Shown: piece after piece, positions 37,000 through 47,807 of the stretch
Layout of the letters: every line of letters begins with the position of its first letter
Position numbering within the stretch: position 1 is the first letter of the stretch
Source of the DNA: Dipteris shenzhenensis
Taxonomy: Eukaryota; Polypodiophyta; Polypodiopsida; Gleicheniales
Assembly (NCBI GenBank): GCA_047967505.1
Contig: CM106540.1
Strand: one strand, 5' to 3'
Length of the DNA stretch: 64,000 nucleotides
Notes under the pieces: generated by a model
Database searches by the model: none
What the model was told of the DNA's origin: nothing
The model's input: the letters and a program-made list of their open reading frames with translations, nothing else
Translations under genes and position numbers: made by a program

Positions 37000-38870
37000 C
37001 TTTTGGTCCATTGCCAACCAGTAGAGGGATGTAGTGGCTCCTTGTCATGGAATGTTTGCTGGAAGTATGGATGAGTGATTCTTCTAGAACTAGCACCTCA
37101 AGGTTTGTGTGAGCTGAGTTGAGTACTTGTGACCATTCAAAGAAGGAATAAGAAAAATAAAAAGAAAGTCTAAGGGTAAGTTATTAGGAAGAAGGTGTTA
37201 GTAAGATCCTAGAGGTGTTAGTGTTAGCCGAGTAAGTAAAGTGCTTTCTCATGCTGCTCTTAAGTCCCATATTTAATTTGAGTGGGACTTCTAATGGATT
37301 CTCATCAGACTATGTCTTTGTAATGCCATGTTTGGATGTTCAGAGTTGTGCATGACATTTTGTCTTGCTTCTCTACATTGAAGTGCCTTCAAAATCCATT
37401 GTATGGATTATATTTCATTGAGGGCTTTGCTTGGAAGTATTTGGGCCTAATAATGTTGTGGCACCATCTGGAGACTTATTTGTTTGAGTCATCAAATCGA
37501 GAGCAATTTGATAATTCACCATACAGACTCCTAAAATGAGAACTATGGCTAAAAAGGTTTATAGAAGAGGGATAATACTTCTAAGCCCTTTTGATAGACT
37601 TGCAATCGAGCAGGTTCTTGTGTTACTGTCTCCCTTTTTGAGACAGGTTCTTGTGTAACTACTCGAGATGAGGTAGATAAACTCCCTTGCATATGACCTC
37701 CTGCATTGGTGCTTTTCCCTTGTCCTTGCAAGTAGGTTCTCGCTGTTCTTGGCATCTTTGCAGAGTAGGTTCTTGTGTGGCCACTATTGGTGCATTTGCA
37801 CTCGTTGATGCTTTTGTATTGATAGATTTGAGGCTTCGCTCCTACTTTGCAATAGTAATGGTGTACATTTAGGCTTAGGAAAAGCATGAATGGGTTGTTG
37901 ATTGCTCTAGCGAGGCTTGGGTACCCATATATAAGAGTTGCCAACGTAATATCCTTGGGCTTCGAGTAATGTTGTGGAAACCCATTCGTAATGTACCTTC
38001 TTTGTTAGATGGTGTTTTCTTCTTCTTTGATGTTGAGGTTTATTGTTTACATGAGGGGGTGGTTGGCGATGGTGAGGCTTGATGTTTGGAGGGGGGGTGG
38101 CTTCATTTGTTGAGGTTTTTTTGGAATCCAAAAATATGATTCACCCTCAAAGTATCCTTGAGACTTCAATAGGTCCTTTCAAACCCATATTTGCTTCGTT
38201 GTCTTTTTGTCTTTGTCTTTTTCCTTGGTGGCATCCTTGTCGAGGTGGGGAGGTGGAAGTAGTTGCAGATGTTGATCCTTGGCTAGCAATTGGTGCATCT
38301 TGATGGGATAATTCATCACCAAATAACCCTTTGTAAGTGTCTTGGATCTAGCTTTTACCAAGAATAGTGGCTTTTGTTAAGGTAACTATAGGAGCTATAG
38401 AAAACTTGCAAGGCACAATGTAATTGTCTAAGGAAACATTCAACATTAAAGAACCAATAACCTTAATAGAGGTACCCTCTATGGATTGAATTTGAGAATC
38501 ACATACTTGAGGCATACCTGGCCGAGATGCTTTAATGTCTCCCAGGAGATGAGGTTGTAGCTTGCTCACCCATCTACCCTGGCCTGTATTCAGCATGTTG
38601 CACCTGCTGATGTCAGCTCTACCCAAAGTTGAGATGGAGCCATATCTATCTCGTTAGGATCAAGGGAATTGCCAATTTCTAATTCCATTTGACTAGGTAG
38701 TACCGTTCTTATGGTGTAAAAAGGTGTAATGGAGCTAAGTTGTTCATCATCAAGGTACATCGTCTGAGTGCCCTCAATAGTTGGTGGATCTAAACTAAGT
38801 ATAACTAGGCTTGATGGGGAAGTAGGGTGAAAGTAAGGAACACGGTAAAAGGTTAGAATCAAATTAAAAA
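37000..38870 (-). pseudogene. Gypsy-like internal remnant
   Basis: Fragments on the minus strand include SLMLNVSLDNYIVPCKFS followed by TLTKATILGKS (38348-38450), which resembles the end of a retropepsin domain. Further down is a His/Lys-rich stretch and VHYEWVSTTLLEAQGYYVG (about 37925-38000), which I cannot assign. No RT or integrase was found, so this is a deleted or non-autonomous element. Confidence 0.4.
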
Positions 38871-39180
38871 CCCTCTATGCTAAAATAAAAAAGCCACGTG
38901 CATATGGGGTGTGTGTGTATTTAGATTTAATAATCCCATCAATAAATGAGCCATACAATTAATTCAATCATTTGGACAATTATAAAAAGATGCATATGAG
39001 AAATGGATTGAAATTCCTTAAGAAAACTAAATTGAAGTTACTTTTGACAATATAGTAATCCAAAAAAATGATATGGAAAGCTAGAGGATTAATAGAATTT
39101 TTCTTTATATAGAGTTTGCAAACTTAAGAAAAGAATCAGTACAATAGTATCGAATTCGTTAGTTAGTCTAGCCTCCGAGG

Positions 39181-39795
39181 TTAGGGTAACTTGTCACCAT
39201 CCAAAAAAAACCATTTGTTAGAACAAATTTGGTATCGTGTGGAAAGATAGGTAATGCCTGTGTTCCCTGGTTTAACTAGCTTTACTGGCACAAACCTATC
39301 GGTGGTATTCGACTCAGTTGCTGCAAATAGATTTGCAGACATAGTGTGAGCCTTCCATGTTTGGAGATCAACCATCACGACTTGCTGATCTTTCCTTAGA
39401 TAAATGTTGTTGGAGCGCCAATCATGGATCAATCCTACCATATGCAAGAAAGGTCTTCCTAGAATAGCCTCATACCTAGGGTTGTTTGGGAAATCCATTA
39501 CAACAAGGCACACCCGATATGTGAGACCGCAGGTTTTGATTTTAATGTTCTTGAGTCCTATGGGATGAGCTGTGCCTCCATCAGCTAATTTAACTACCAA
39601 GGAAGTACTCTCTCGGTCGAGACTTCCCCACTTTTCCCAACATTGTTTTGTGATGATGCTAACACCTGCTCCTCTGTCCAAGATTTCCATAGCTTTCTTA
39701 TCATAGAAGGATATGGGTATCACTGCATTTGAGTCATCACTCTCAAAATATTGGCCCAATTTGTTGACTGGCACCCTTGGAAAGTTACTGTTCAT
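39181..39795 (-). CDS. Retropepsin-like protease ORF of a gypsy-type element
   Basis: An open frame of 204 codons. Residues near 37-46 read ILDRGAGVSII, where retropepsins normally have D-S/T/G-G; here the second position is Arg. Near residues 112-130 it reads EAILGRPFL and then GLIHDWRSNNIYL, the typical C-terminal block of plant Ty3 proteases. The first residues, VPVNKLGQYF, suggest a domain cut from a larger Gag-Pol. It lies upstream, on the same strand, of the LTR at 36891. Arg at the active site may make it inactive. Confidence 0.7.
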   Translation of the reverse strand: MNSNFPRVPVNKLGQYFESDDSNAVIPISFYDKKAMEILDRGAGVSIITKQCWEKWGSLDRESTSLVVKLADGGTAHPIGLKNIKIKTCGLTYRVCLVVMDFPNNPRYEAILGRPFLHMVGLIHDWRSNNIYLRKDQQVVMVDLQTWKAHTMSANLFAATESNTTDRFVPVKLVKPGNTGITYLSTRYQICSNKWFFLDGDKLP

Positions 39796-40859
39796 GTTTT
39801 TTTGTGATGGGGGGATGCTAAACTACCTAATCTACCTACTCAATGAAAAAAAATGAGCACGTGATACTCTAGATGGGGGTGCATGAAGTCAATCCCTATT
39901 CCATTTTGACCAAAGGTGGTTAAGAACCCCCTACTACCTAGGAAAGGTGATTGGAAACTCCCAACACTTCCCCCCCTTTACCCTCTTCATGATCAGTGAA
40001 AAACCACACTCTTTTGTCGTCAATCTGGCTAAGTTGCCACCTTTAAGGTTTCCTACCATATGCCAATCAACATGGAAAGCTCCTTTTTTATCAACATGTA
40101 GATACCCTCCTTGAACTTGATCTTTAATAATTGCAGGTAATTCTGTGCATTGGAATACCCAATCAAGAGTCTAGTGGTCCTCTATCTTACCCTTCCATTG
40201 AAGAAGATTCAAACATTAATAAATACATTATACTCCTTAAGAAAACCACTTTCAATCCAAGTGTGTGTTCACTTCAAATGTGCCTAGACACCAAATGTGC
40301 TTTTTTGATTACACATTGAAGTGTTTTGAGTTTGCTGTTTTAATAGAGGGATCAAGAGCTCTATTTATTAGAGTGATAGTAGTCACTCGTTCAATCTTTT
40401 TCTCCTTGACAATTTCACGTTCGTCCAGCTTTATAACAAATTTTAGAAGACTCTAAGAGAAGATTGAGAGTGCGAGAAGAGAAATAGAACACAAGCATTA
40501 GAGGAGGATGCACTAAATGAGGATGAAATAATGCAACACATGATAAGCACTTACTTTGATGCTCATTCACCCAAAATGAAAGAGATGAAGATGTCTAAGT
40601 GATTAGGAAGGATAACATGAGTCCTAAAGAGGATATTTTTATTGATAACCTCTATGAAATTTACCAGAGTCGATATTAGCATAAAAGCATCGATAATTTA
40701 TTTTTTGGACAGGACATTATACTACTAATTTGATGATCCAAAAAATATTACACTACCTCATGAAACTAATGGGGAAAAAATACCATGTACTTTGAGAGTT
40801 TGATGCAGATCAGATACCATTACGGTGTTTTCCAACAAATAGTGAGACTTTGTTTCCTA
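39796..40859. other. Spacer, no gene
   Basis: AT-rich, with frames shorter than 65 codons and no domain. No 5' LTR for the minus-strand remnant at 37-39.8 kb was found here. Confidence 0.5.
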
Positions 40860-42465
40860 GCAAAACATGCATTGCTGGTCTTCTAGCCATGTAGATGGTA
40901 CTCAATGGGCATGATAATTTTCATGGCCCTTAAACTAAGTTATCAAATACCATTTTCATGGCTAGAAGACCACCAAGGCATGTTTTCCTATGCCCATCAT
41001 GATGCATGGTGAAAAAGAAGGAAACATGGATTTGTCACCATACAAATGGTAACTAACATGCATGATACTTTGTATAAGCCTTAAATAGGTAATTTAAAAG
41101 ACCTTGAAAATTATCATAGCCATTTGATACCATTTGTATGGATAGAAGACCACCGAGGCATTTTTTCCTATGCCCATGCATGATGCATGATGAAAAACAA
41201 GAAAAAATGGTTTCTTTACCATGAAAAATGGTACCCAACGAGCATGATACTTTGTACGAGCCTTAAACTAGGTGATTTTAAGGCCCTTGCAAGGTATCAT
41301 GGCCACTAGATACCATTCAAATGGCTAGAAGACCACCAAGACACATTTTTCTCGATGCCCCCATGTGATGCATGGTGAAAAATAAGGAAATATGGTCTCT
41401 TTACCATGAAAATGGTACCAAACGGGGATGATATTTTGCATGAGCCTTAAAATAGGTGATTTTAAGGCCCATGCAAAGTATCATGGCCATTGAATACCAT
41501 TTGCATGATGAAAAAGACCACCAAGGTGTGTTTTCCTATGCCAATGCATGCTGCATGGTGAAAAACAAGGAAATATGGTTTCTTTACCATGCAAATGGTA
41601 GCCGACAAGCATGATACTTTACGTGAGGCCTAAAATAGGTGAGTTTAAGACCATTTCAAAGTATCAAGTTCATCAAATACCACTTTCATGGCTAGAAGAT
41701 CATTGAGGCCTGCTTTCTACACCTAAGTTTTTGATAGAGTAAGGCTTTTAGCCATGCAAATGGTACCCAATGGGCATGATACTTTGTACATGCCTTAAAA
41801 TAGGTTCGTTTAAGGCTCTTGCAAAGTCTCATGGACATCAAATACCATTTTCATGGGTAGAAGTCTACTAGGGCATGTTTTCCTATGCCCATGCATAATG
41901 CATGGTGAAAAACTAGGAAATATGGTTTCTTTACCATGTAAATGCTACTTGATGGGCATGATACTTTTCATGGGCCTTGCAAAATATGCAATTTTAAGAC
42001 CCCTTTGCAAAGTATCATTGCCATCAAACACAATTTTCATGGCTAGAAGACCACCGATGCATATTTTTTGCACCTTTCATCACTAAGGTTTTGGTAGGGT
42101 AAGGTTTCTAGCCATGCAAATAGTACCCGATGGACATGATACTTTGCATGGGACTTAAAATAGATGATTTTAAGGCCCTTGAAAAGTATCATGGCCATCG
42201 GATACCATTTTCATTGCTAGAATACCATCATTTAGAGTTTGTATACCTTGTTTTCTTGCACCTTGCATCATTGAATTTTCGATAGGGCAAGGTTTCTAAC
42301 CATGCAAATGGTAATCGATGGGCATGATACCTTTCACAAGCCTTAAAGTAACATAATGTAAGGCCCGTGTAATGTATCATGTCCATCGGGTACCATTTGC
42401 ATGGTTAGAAATGTTACCCTATTGAAAATTCATGATGCAAGGTGCATGAAAAAAAGAGATACGAA
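40860..42465. repeat. Palindromic satellite-like array, ~180-bp units
   Basis: The word CATGATA(C/A)(T) recurs at 40910, 41061, 41243, 41427 (as GATGATA), 41610, 41775, 41957, 42135 and 42323, so spacing is mostly 178-188 bp. After each, an inverted partner (AAAGTATCATG or variant) follows within about 55-65 bases, with GCCTTAAA and TTTAAGGCC as inner arms. Outer arms read TACCATTT.CATGGCTAGAA and TTCTAGCCATG.AAATGGTA. The last unit forms one long imperfect palindrome, about 42240-42463. Units differ from one another at many bases. Confidence 0.9.
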
Positions 42466-43143
42466 CCTTGAACCAAGGCAATAATACCTAGCACGAATCT
42501 TTGTACTATCCTAAGTCATACTATTCCCAATTTTGGTCCCATTTTTCCCTGGATGCCTAACATGCCCATGGAAAAATGATGTCATCGACCCACAGTGTCC
42601 CACTTCATGCCACATATGACTTTTATAAAAAAAAGTGGACGTGTAGAACTATTTTATACACAAGATTTGGCACAAATCTGGGTCTTTCAATGACCTAGAT
42701 ACTTGTTTTATTACAGGTAAGGGAACATGCAGTAAATTAAAAAGGGATATAAACCCTAAAATGAGGCTCCAAGGTTTCAAAATTTTATAATTCAATACAT
42801 GTTATCATCTTCTAAAGTTCATCAAGAACTAGAATAGAGAGAAGCATTACAATTTTGAGCTCAATTAAAAAATTGAGAAAAGTAATGCTTTGCTGATTTT
42901 TAGCAAATTTTAAGACAAAAATAGCGATGGTAATATCAATAGCATGATATCGATGCTGTGGGGCCTACAACCCAAAACCCAAACTGCATTGCTTTCCTTC
43001 ATCTCTCTTAGCCTTGCAGTGAACCTCCACACCTTGTAATCACCTTAGAGAACCTCTCCCTCTCTTCTTGGGCTGTTGAGACATCCACTGGAGTGAGAAG
43101 ACACATACTCTGCTCCAAAAAATGAATTTGTGCACTATGTATG
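42466..43143. other. Spacer, no gene
   Basis: No coding or repeat structure is recognised. Confidence 0.5.
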
Positions 43144-43590
43144 TTGATTTTGGTCACTTTCCCTTCTCCTTTCCCTTTCTCTTCCCTTTCCCTTTCCCTT
43201 CCCCCTTTTCACGTGTCTTTGCCCTTTCCTTTCCCCCTTCTCCGTTCTCTCTTCTCCTTTTCCTTCTCTTTCCCTTTTCCTTTTTTCCTTTTCCTTCCCC
43301 TTCTCTTCTCCTTCTCCCTTCTTTTTCCCTTTTCCTTTTTTCCTTCTCCTTCCCTTTCTCTTCTCCCTTCTCCTTCTCCCTTCTCTCTTTTCCTTTTTTC
43401 CTTCTCCTTCCCCTTCTCTTCTCCTTCTCCCCTTCTCTTTTCATTTTCCTTCTCCCTTCTCTCTTCTCCCGTTTCCTTCTCTTTCTTTTTTTTTTGCTCT
43501 CTTCTCCTTCTCTTGTTCATTTCCTTTCCCTTTTTTCCTTCACTTTCCCTTTACCTTTTCCCTTCCCCTTCTCCTTCTCATTCCCCTCTA
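43144..43590. repeat. Polypyrimidine tract, about 450 bp
   Basis: Almost only C and T on the plus strand, built from CTTCTCCTTCCC-like words. It produces Phe/Ser/Pro and Lys/Glu/Arg frames on the two strands, which are compositional artefacts. Confidence 0.95.
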
Positions 43591-43679
43591 AGGAGGGTGG
43601 AGATAGGTATGACCTTAATCTTGCATGCTCTAGTCACTCTTTGTATCATACCTTTTTCCTTTCTCTACCATTTCCCCTT

Positions 43680-44075
43680 ACCCTCCCGTTGTTTAAAATA
43701 GAATGCATATTTAAATTGAATGCATCCATTTTACCTTCCCATTCCCCTTGCTTAAATTAAAATGCATGCCTGATTTTCCCTTCCCCTTCCCCTTGTTTAA
43801 ATTACAATGCATGTTTAAATTGAATGCATGTTTGCTTTCCCATTCCCTTTCCATTTTCCATTTCCCTTCCCCTTCCCCTTGTTTAAATTTGAATGTAATT
43901 TTAAATAGAATGAACTTCATCTCCCTTCCCCTTCATGTTTAAATAGAATGCATTTTCTTTCCCTTCCCTTTCGCCTTCCACTTTCTCTTCCCCTTCCCCC
44001 TATTTAAAATAGAATGCATGTTTAAATACAATGTATTTTCCTTTTCCCTTCCCCTTCCCTTCCTGACATCACTTT
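43680..44075 (+). repeat. Degenerate repeats of GTTTAAAT.GAATGCAT with pyrimidine spacers
   Basis: TTTAAATTGAATGCAT and variants (AAATAGAATGCAT, AAATTACAATGCATG) occur about ten times between CCTTCCCCTTCCCC spacers. Pyrimidine-rich sequence continues to about 44290. Confidence 0.85.
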
Positions 44076-45375
44076 TCCTTTCCCTTTCCCTTTTACTTCC
44101 TTGGAGATATCTATTGATGGAAGGACATGATTGCAGCTGCTCTGACTCATGAGGGGTGAAGAATCGAGAGACAAAAGAAGAGCAATTTTTATTGGGTTCT
44201 TCCAAGAGGCAGAGAGGAGATTTTTGTTTCCTTCCCCTTTCCCTTCTGCTTTGCCTTTTCTTTCCCCTTTACTTTTTGCTTTCTTTTTTTCTAAGTGAAT
44301 GTCACATCCCTTTTTTTTACGAACTTGCATTCTAAGTTTCAAATGTAATGTTTGCTTTAATTTCATGAAGGATGGCAAGTGGAGGTCAAGTGGAGGGGGT
44401 AAAAAGAGACCCTCAATACTAATACCTTAGGTAGTAGTACAAAGAAATCCTAACGTGGTTAGATCCAAATGATAGGGAAATACTATTGTGTGAATTTGAG
44501 GAGGAGAGAAACTGAGTGTCAAGTCTGCCAACCTCTATACAAATCTCCCAAGCTACCACCCATGGTGGAGCTAGGGAGAGAGAGAGTGAGCATTGATATA
44601 AATGCTCTAGCTCTAGTATAGTGCGTCCCACTGGCGGTAGACAAGCCAACTCCCAAACTTCCACCACCCTCTCCTATTCAGTTAATAGAGAGTTTGAAAT
44701 AAGCATGGATACTAAATATACCCGAATTATTAAAACTGAATGCACGATCTTTTCTCCTTTTAATTCAAGAGGGTGGTGATTGAATTCCGAAAGCAACCAC
44801 AAAAGATAAAAGATTCTATTTCGTAGACATTGAGGTAGGAAATCCAGTGCCCTATGATGAGCTGAGTTTGACTCTTGCTGGATGTTGAGAGCAAGATGGT
44901 TGCTATGCTCAAGTCATGAACATACCAAATTTGCAGGAAGGAAAAGAAAGGGGAACCAAAGCTTGCCTAGGTCCACCCGAAAGATTGGAAAATCATGAAA
45001 AAAGGATTAAAGGATGTAAATCACCATTTCAATTCTTTTTGTTGTAAGTACCTAATGCCATCTCACTTCTTTTAGTATGCAATTCTGGAATGCAACATGT
45101 AAATCATTGAAACTAACGTGTATTCTTGTAATGTTAGGTAATGAAAATGGGCAAGTAGTATACAGATGAGGACTACAAATATGCATATGATTATAATATG
45201 CAAACTATGATGGACTTGTTTACAAAGAGGGGGGAATTAGTGCCCTTTCTTAATGTAAGCCCTTACTACACCCATTTATTTTCACATGCTCTAACTGTAT
45301 AACAAAAAGATATACTAGCCTCTAACACATGTGCTGGTTGAATAGGAGGATGGAGACGAGTACTTGGATCAAGTT
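44076..45375. other. Spacer, no gene
   Basis: No domain was found in any frame. It flanks the left end of the nested element cluster. Confidence 0.5.
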
Positions 45376-45562
45376 TGTTAGATATGCTCAATGCCCCACC
45401 CTCCTGGTAACCAGCAGTGATTCAAGGTGCTCAAGTTGTAAGGCCCCCATATGAGGAGAAGCCATGTGTGAGGTCGGGACACTGGATGGATCTTGACTTG
45501 CATGTCAGATGAGGTCTATCAATAAGACCGTTGATGGTAGAAAGGTGATTGTATGGGAGCCC
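45376..45562 (+). repeat. Copia-4 5' LTR, left part
   Basis: It starts TGTTAGATAT like the copia-2 LTR and contains GGCCCCCATATGAGGAGAAG. It is interrupted at 45562 by copia-3 and resumes after the target-site duplication at 60444. The two parts together are about 625 bp. Confidence 0.7.
45558..45562. other. Target-site duplication of copia-3 (left copy)
   Basis: AGCCC precedes the LTR start and is repeated at 60439-60443 directly after the 3' LTR. Confidence 0.95.
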
Positions 45563-45732
45563 TGTGGGGGTTAAAGGTCACTGTGCCTTAACCCCGGTTA
45601 TGTACAATACTCAAACACATATATAAATGAATGAAAAAGAAGATTAGGGTGGTTCTGCACCCACCAAACTTGTGTGGCTCTCTATCTCTCTCTCTCCTTC
45701 TTCCGTTCTTGCTTCCGTTGAGAGCACTCTCA
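45563..45732 (+). repeat. Copia-3 5' LTR
   Basis: TGTGGGGGTTAAAGG to GAGAGCACTCTCA. A TATA-like ACATATATAAATG lies near 45618-45630. It is near-identical to 60266-60438. Confidence 0.97.
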
Positions 45733-45734
45733 AC

Positions 45735-45746
45735 TGGTATCAGAGC
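45735..45746 (+). promoter_or_regulatory. Copia-3 primer-binding site
   Basis: TGGTATCAGAGC two bases after the LTR end; initiator Met-tRNA type. Confidence 0.95.
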
Positions 45747-47184
45747 CCGAGTGATCTAGCTGAGCGTGCATGAATGCTGGAAGCTCAGCAGCTCTGTGGG
45801 AGGAAGGAGAAGCTCTGTGGGAAGCTTTGTGGGTGACTTTACTTGCATCCGAGTGTGCAGAGACCTTGGAGGAACCTTTGGAAAAGTCACTTTGGCTTTA
45901 CGAAGTGGTTTTGAGAGCCTGTTAAGAGTTTGAAAGAAAAAGTCGTTTTTTGAGCTTTTCCCTGTTCTGTTCGATGACAGAGACTCCGTATTGACTTGTA
46001 GAGGCAACTATTGCTTGCTTTTGGTGTCCACATTACTTCAGGAGCTTGGAAACACCTTCATTCTTGAATCTGGGATCATTTCATTGGATTTCCGACTCAA
46101 TGTGTCAGTTCCTGCGTTTTTTGCCCGGGTGTTGGAACTCAAGTTTGGAGCAACCATTTGCAGATCTGTCAGTTCCGGTGGACTCAGGAGGTCCTAAAAC
46201 TTCTATGTTGCTCATCATTCGCACTCCGGTGGAGTTTACAGATAGCTCTGTTTCCAAAAACGTTTTTCAGTCCGTGTGTTGGACCCAGTGATTGAGACCA
46301 CGGTTTCTAAAACCGTCTGTCCCATTGCGTTCCGGACGCCCAAAAACCCCTACCTATCAGTTCTTGCATGATTCGGTGGAGGATTTTCAGAGTTATAAAT
46401 CTCTGTGTATTCGATTTCGTCTCTCTGTTATGCATTTTTCATACTAAGGTTTTGAAACCTTAGATTTATGCCACATGGTAGTGGATAAGAGTTGACTCCC
46501 ATTTCTCACTCATTGGTTGGGATTTTGGAGTTCTGGCAGAAGAGAGATATTTGCAGATTTTCTTGCTGAGTCCGATTATGCAATGGCGCCCATGTTTTGA
46601 AGCATCTCAGGTTCTATTTTCAGTAGCGCTCATTACCGTGGGACTATGATTTCTTGAGCATACCTTATGCAGATCACTCTGGTTGCAGTTTGAGCAGTGT
46701 TGTGCGCTCATTTGTGGTATGCATTGGGTTGCAATGGATGATTTATAGGCCATTTGGATGCATTGCGGTCCTTGTTGGATGCGCTGATAGGCCCAAATTG
46801 CCTTGTGGGATGCTATTTTTTATGGACGCTTTGCACATGGATGCTATTTTATGCTGAGGGACAGCTTTGACACATTGTTGGTGATGCACTGATAGTGCTA
46901 TGCTCTCTTGGATGAGATATAATTGATGCATATGCCAGTGGACGGTGTTTATGCTTGAGTCATTTGGCACTTATTTGGCACTTATTGGCATTTTCTTTTG
47001 GGTCAGATTTGCTCATATGGATGCATAGTATATGCACATGAGTCAGATGCATCTTTTGATGCTTTGAGCTTTGAGTTTTGGTGATATTTCACTCTATTGT
47101 GGCATACACATTTGGGTGCACCTGGTATTTGGTGTGATTCTCTCTTGCAGGCACTAGCATTTGGGATTTTGCTTTATTTGCATC
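45747..47184 (+). other. Copia-3 leader, about 1.4 kb
   Basis: There is no domain before the gag ATG at 47185. It is rich in short TTTGGC and TGGATGC words. This is long for an element with 170-bp LTRs. Short upstream frames exist but none is conserved-looking. Confidence 0.6.
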
Positions 47185-47794
47185 ATGGCATCCTCTTCCA
47201 TGCCTGAAAAGGAGTTTTTCAGCATTAAAAAGTTTGATGGGACAAACTTTTCTTTGTGGAAAGAACAAATAAGGGATGTGCTTATTCAAAAGAAGCAGAT
47301 TAAACCCTTGGCAGGGATTGAAGCTAAGCCTGCAAATATGTCTGAGGATGATTGGAATGAGTTGGATGCATTAGCAAAGTCTACTATTAGACTTCATCTT
47401 GCAGAGTCAGTTTATTTCACAGTAGTAAATGAGCAGACTACTGAAGATTTGTGGAAGAAACTGTGTGCCACTTATGAGAAGGAAACTGCCTCTAATAAAG
47501 TTTACCTCATGAAGAGGTTGTTTGAGCTGCAGATGAAGGAAGGGGTCTCCATTGCTTCTCACTTGAATGAATTCAATATTATTTTCAGCCAGCTTCAGGC
47601 TCAGAAAATGAATTTTGATGCGGAGACTAAGGCAATATTTCTCTTATGTTCATTGCCATCCTCATGGGATACCTTCCGTACAGCTGTCAGTAACTCTGCA
47701 CCTGGTGGAGTACTGAAATTTGATGATGTTGTGGGTAGCTTGTTGGCCGAGGAGATTAGACGGAAGTCTATGGATGGCAATAAGCAGGATGCAC
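47185..47794 (+). pseudogene. Copia-3 gag, N-terminal part
   Basis: From the ATG at 47185, the N-terminus contains KKFDGTNFSLWKEQI, the copia Gag start motif, then the UBN2 helical region (TTEDLWKKLCATYEKE, MKRLFELQMKEGVSI, LCSLPSSWDTF, LLAEEIRRKSMDG). A 13-bp tandem duplication at 47782-47807 shifts the frame just before the nucleocapsid part; the original frame then runs to a stop at 47874. The zinc knuckle continues in the +1 frame. The rest of the domain is undamaged. Confidence 0.93.
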
Positions 47795-47807
47795 AAGCAG
47801 GATGCAG
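47782..47807 (+). repeat. 13-bp tandem duplication causing a gag frameshift
   Basis: AAGCAGGATGCAC (47782-47794) is followed by AAGCAGGATGCAG (47795-47807). The extra 13 bases account exactly for the frame change between the Gag helical region and the zinc knuckle. Confidence 0.95.

Noticed and set aside
43122-43760. 212-codon Phe/Ser/Pro protein and Lys/Glu/Arg proteins opposite
   Set aside because: Polypyrimidine composition keeps all frames open; no gene signal.
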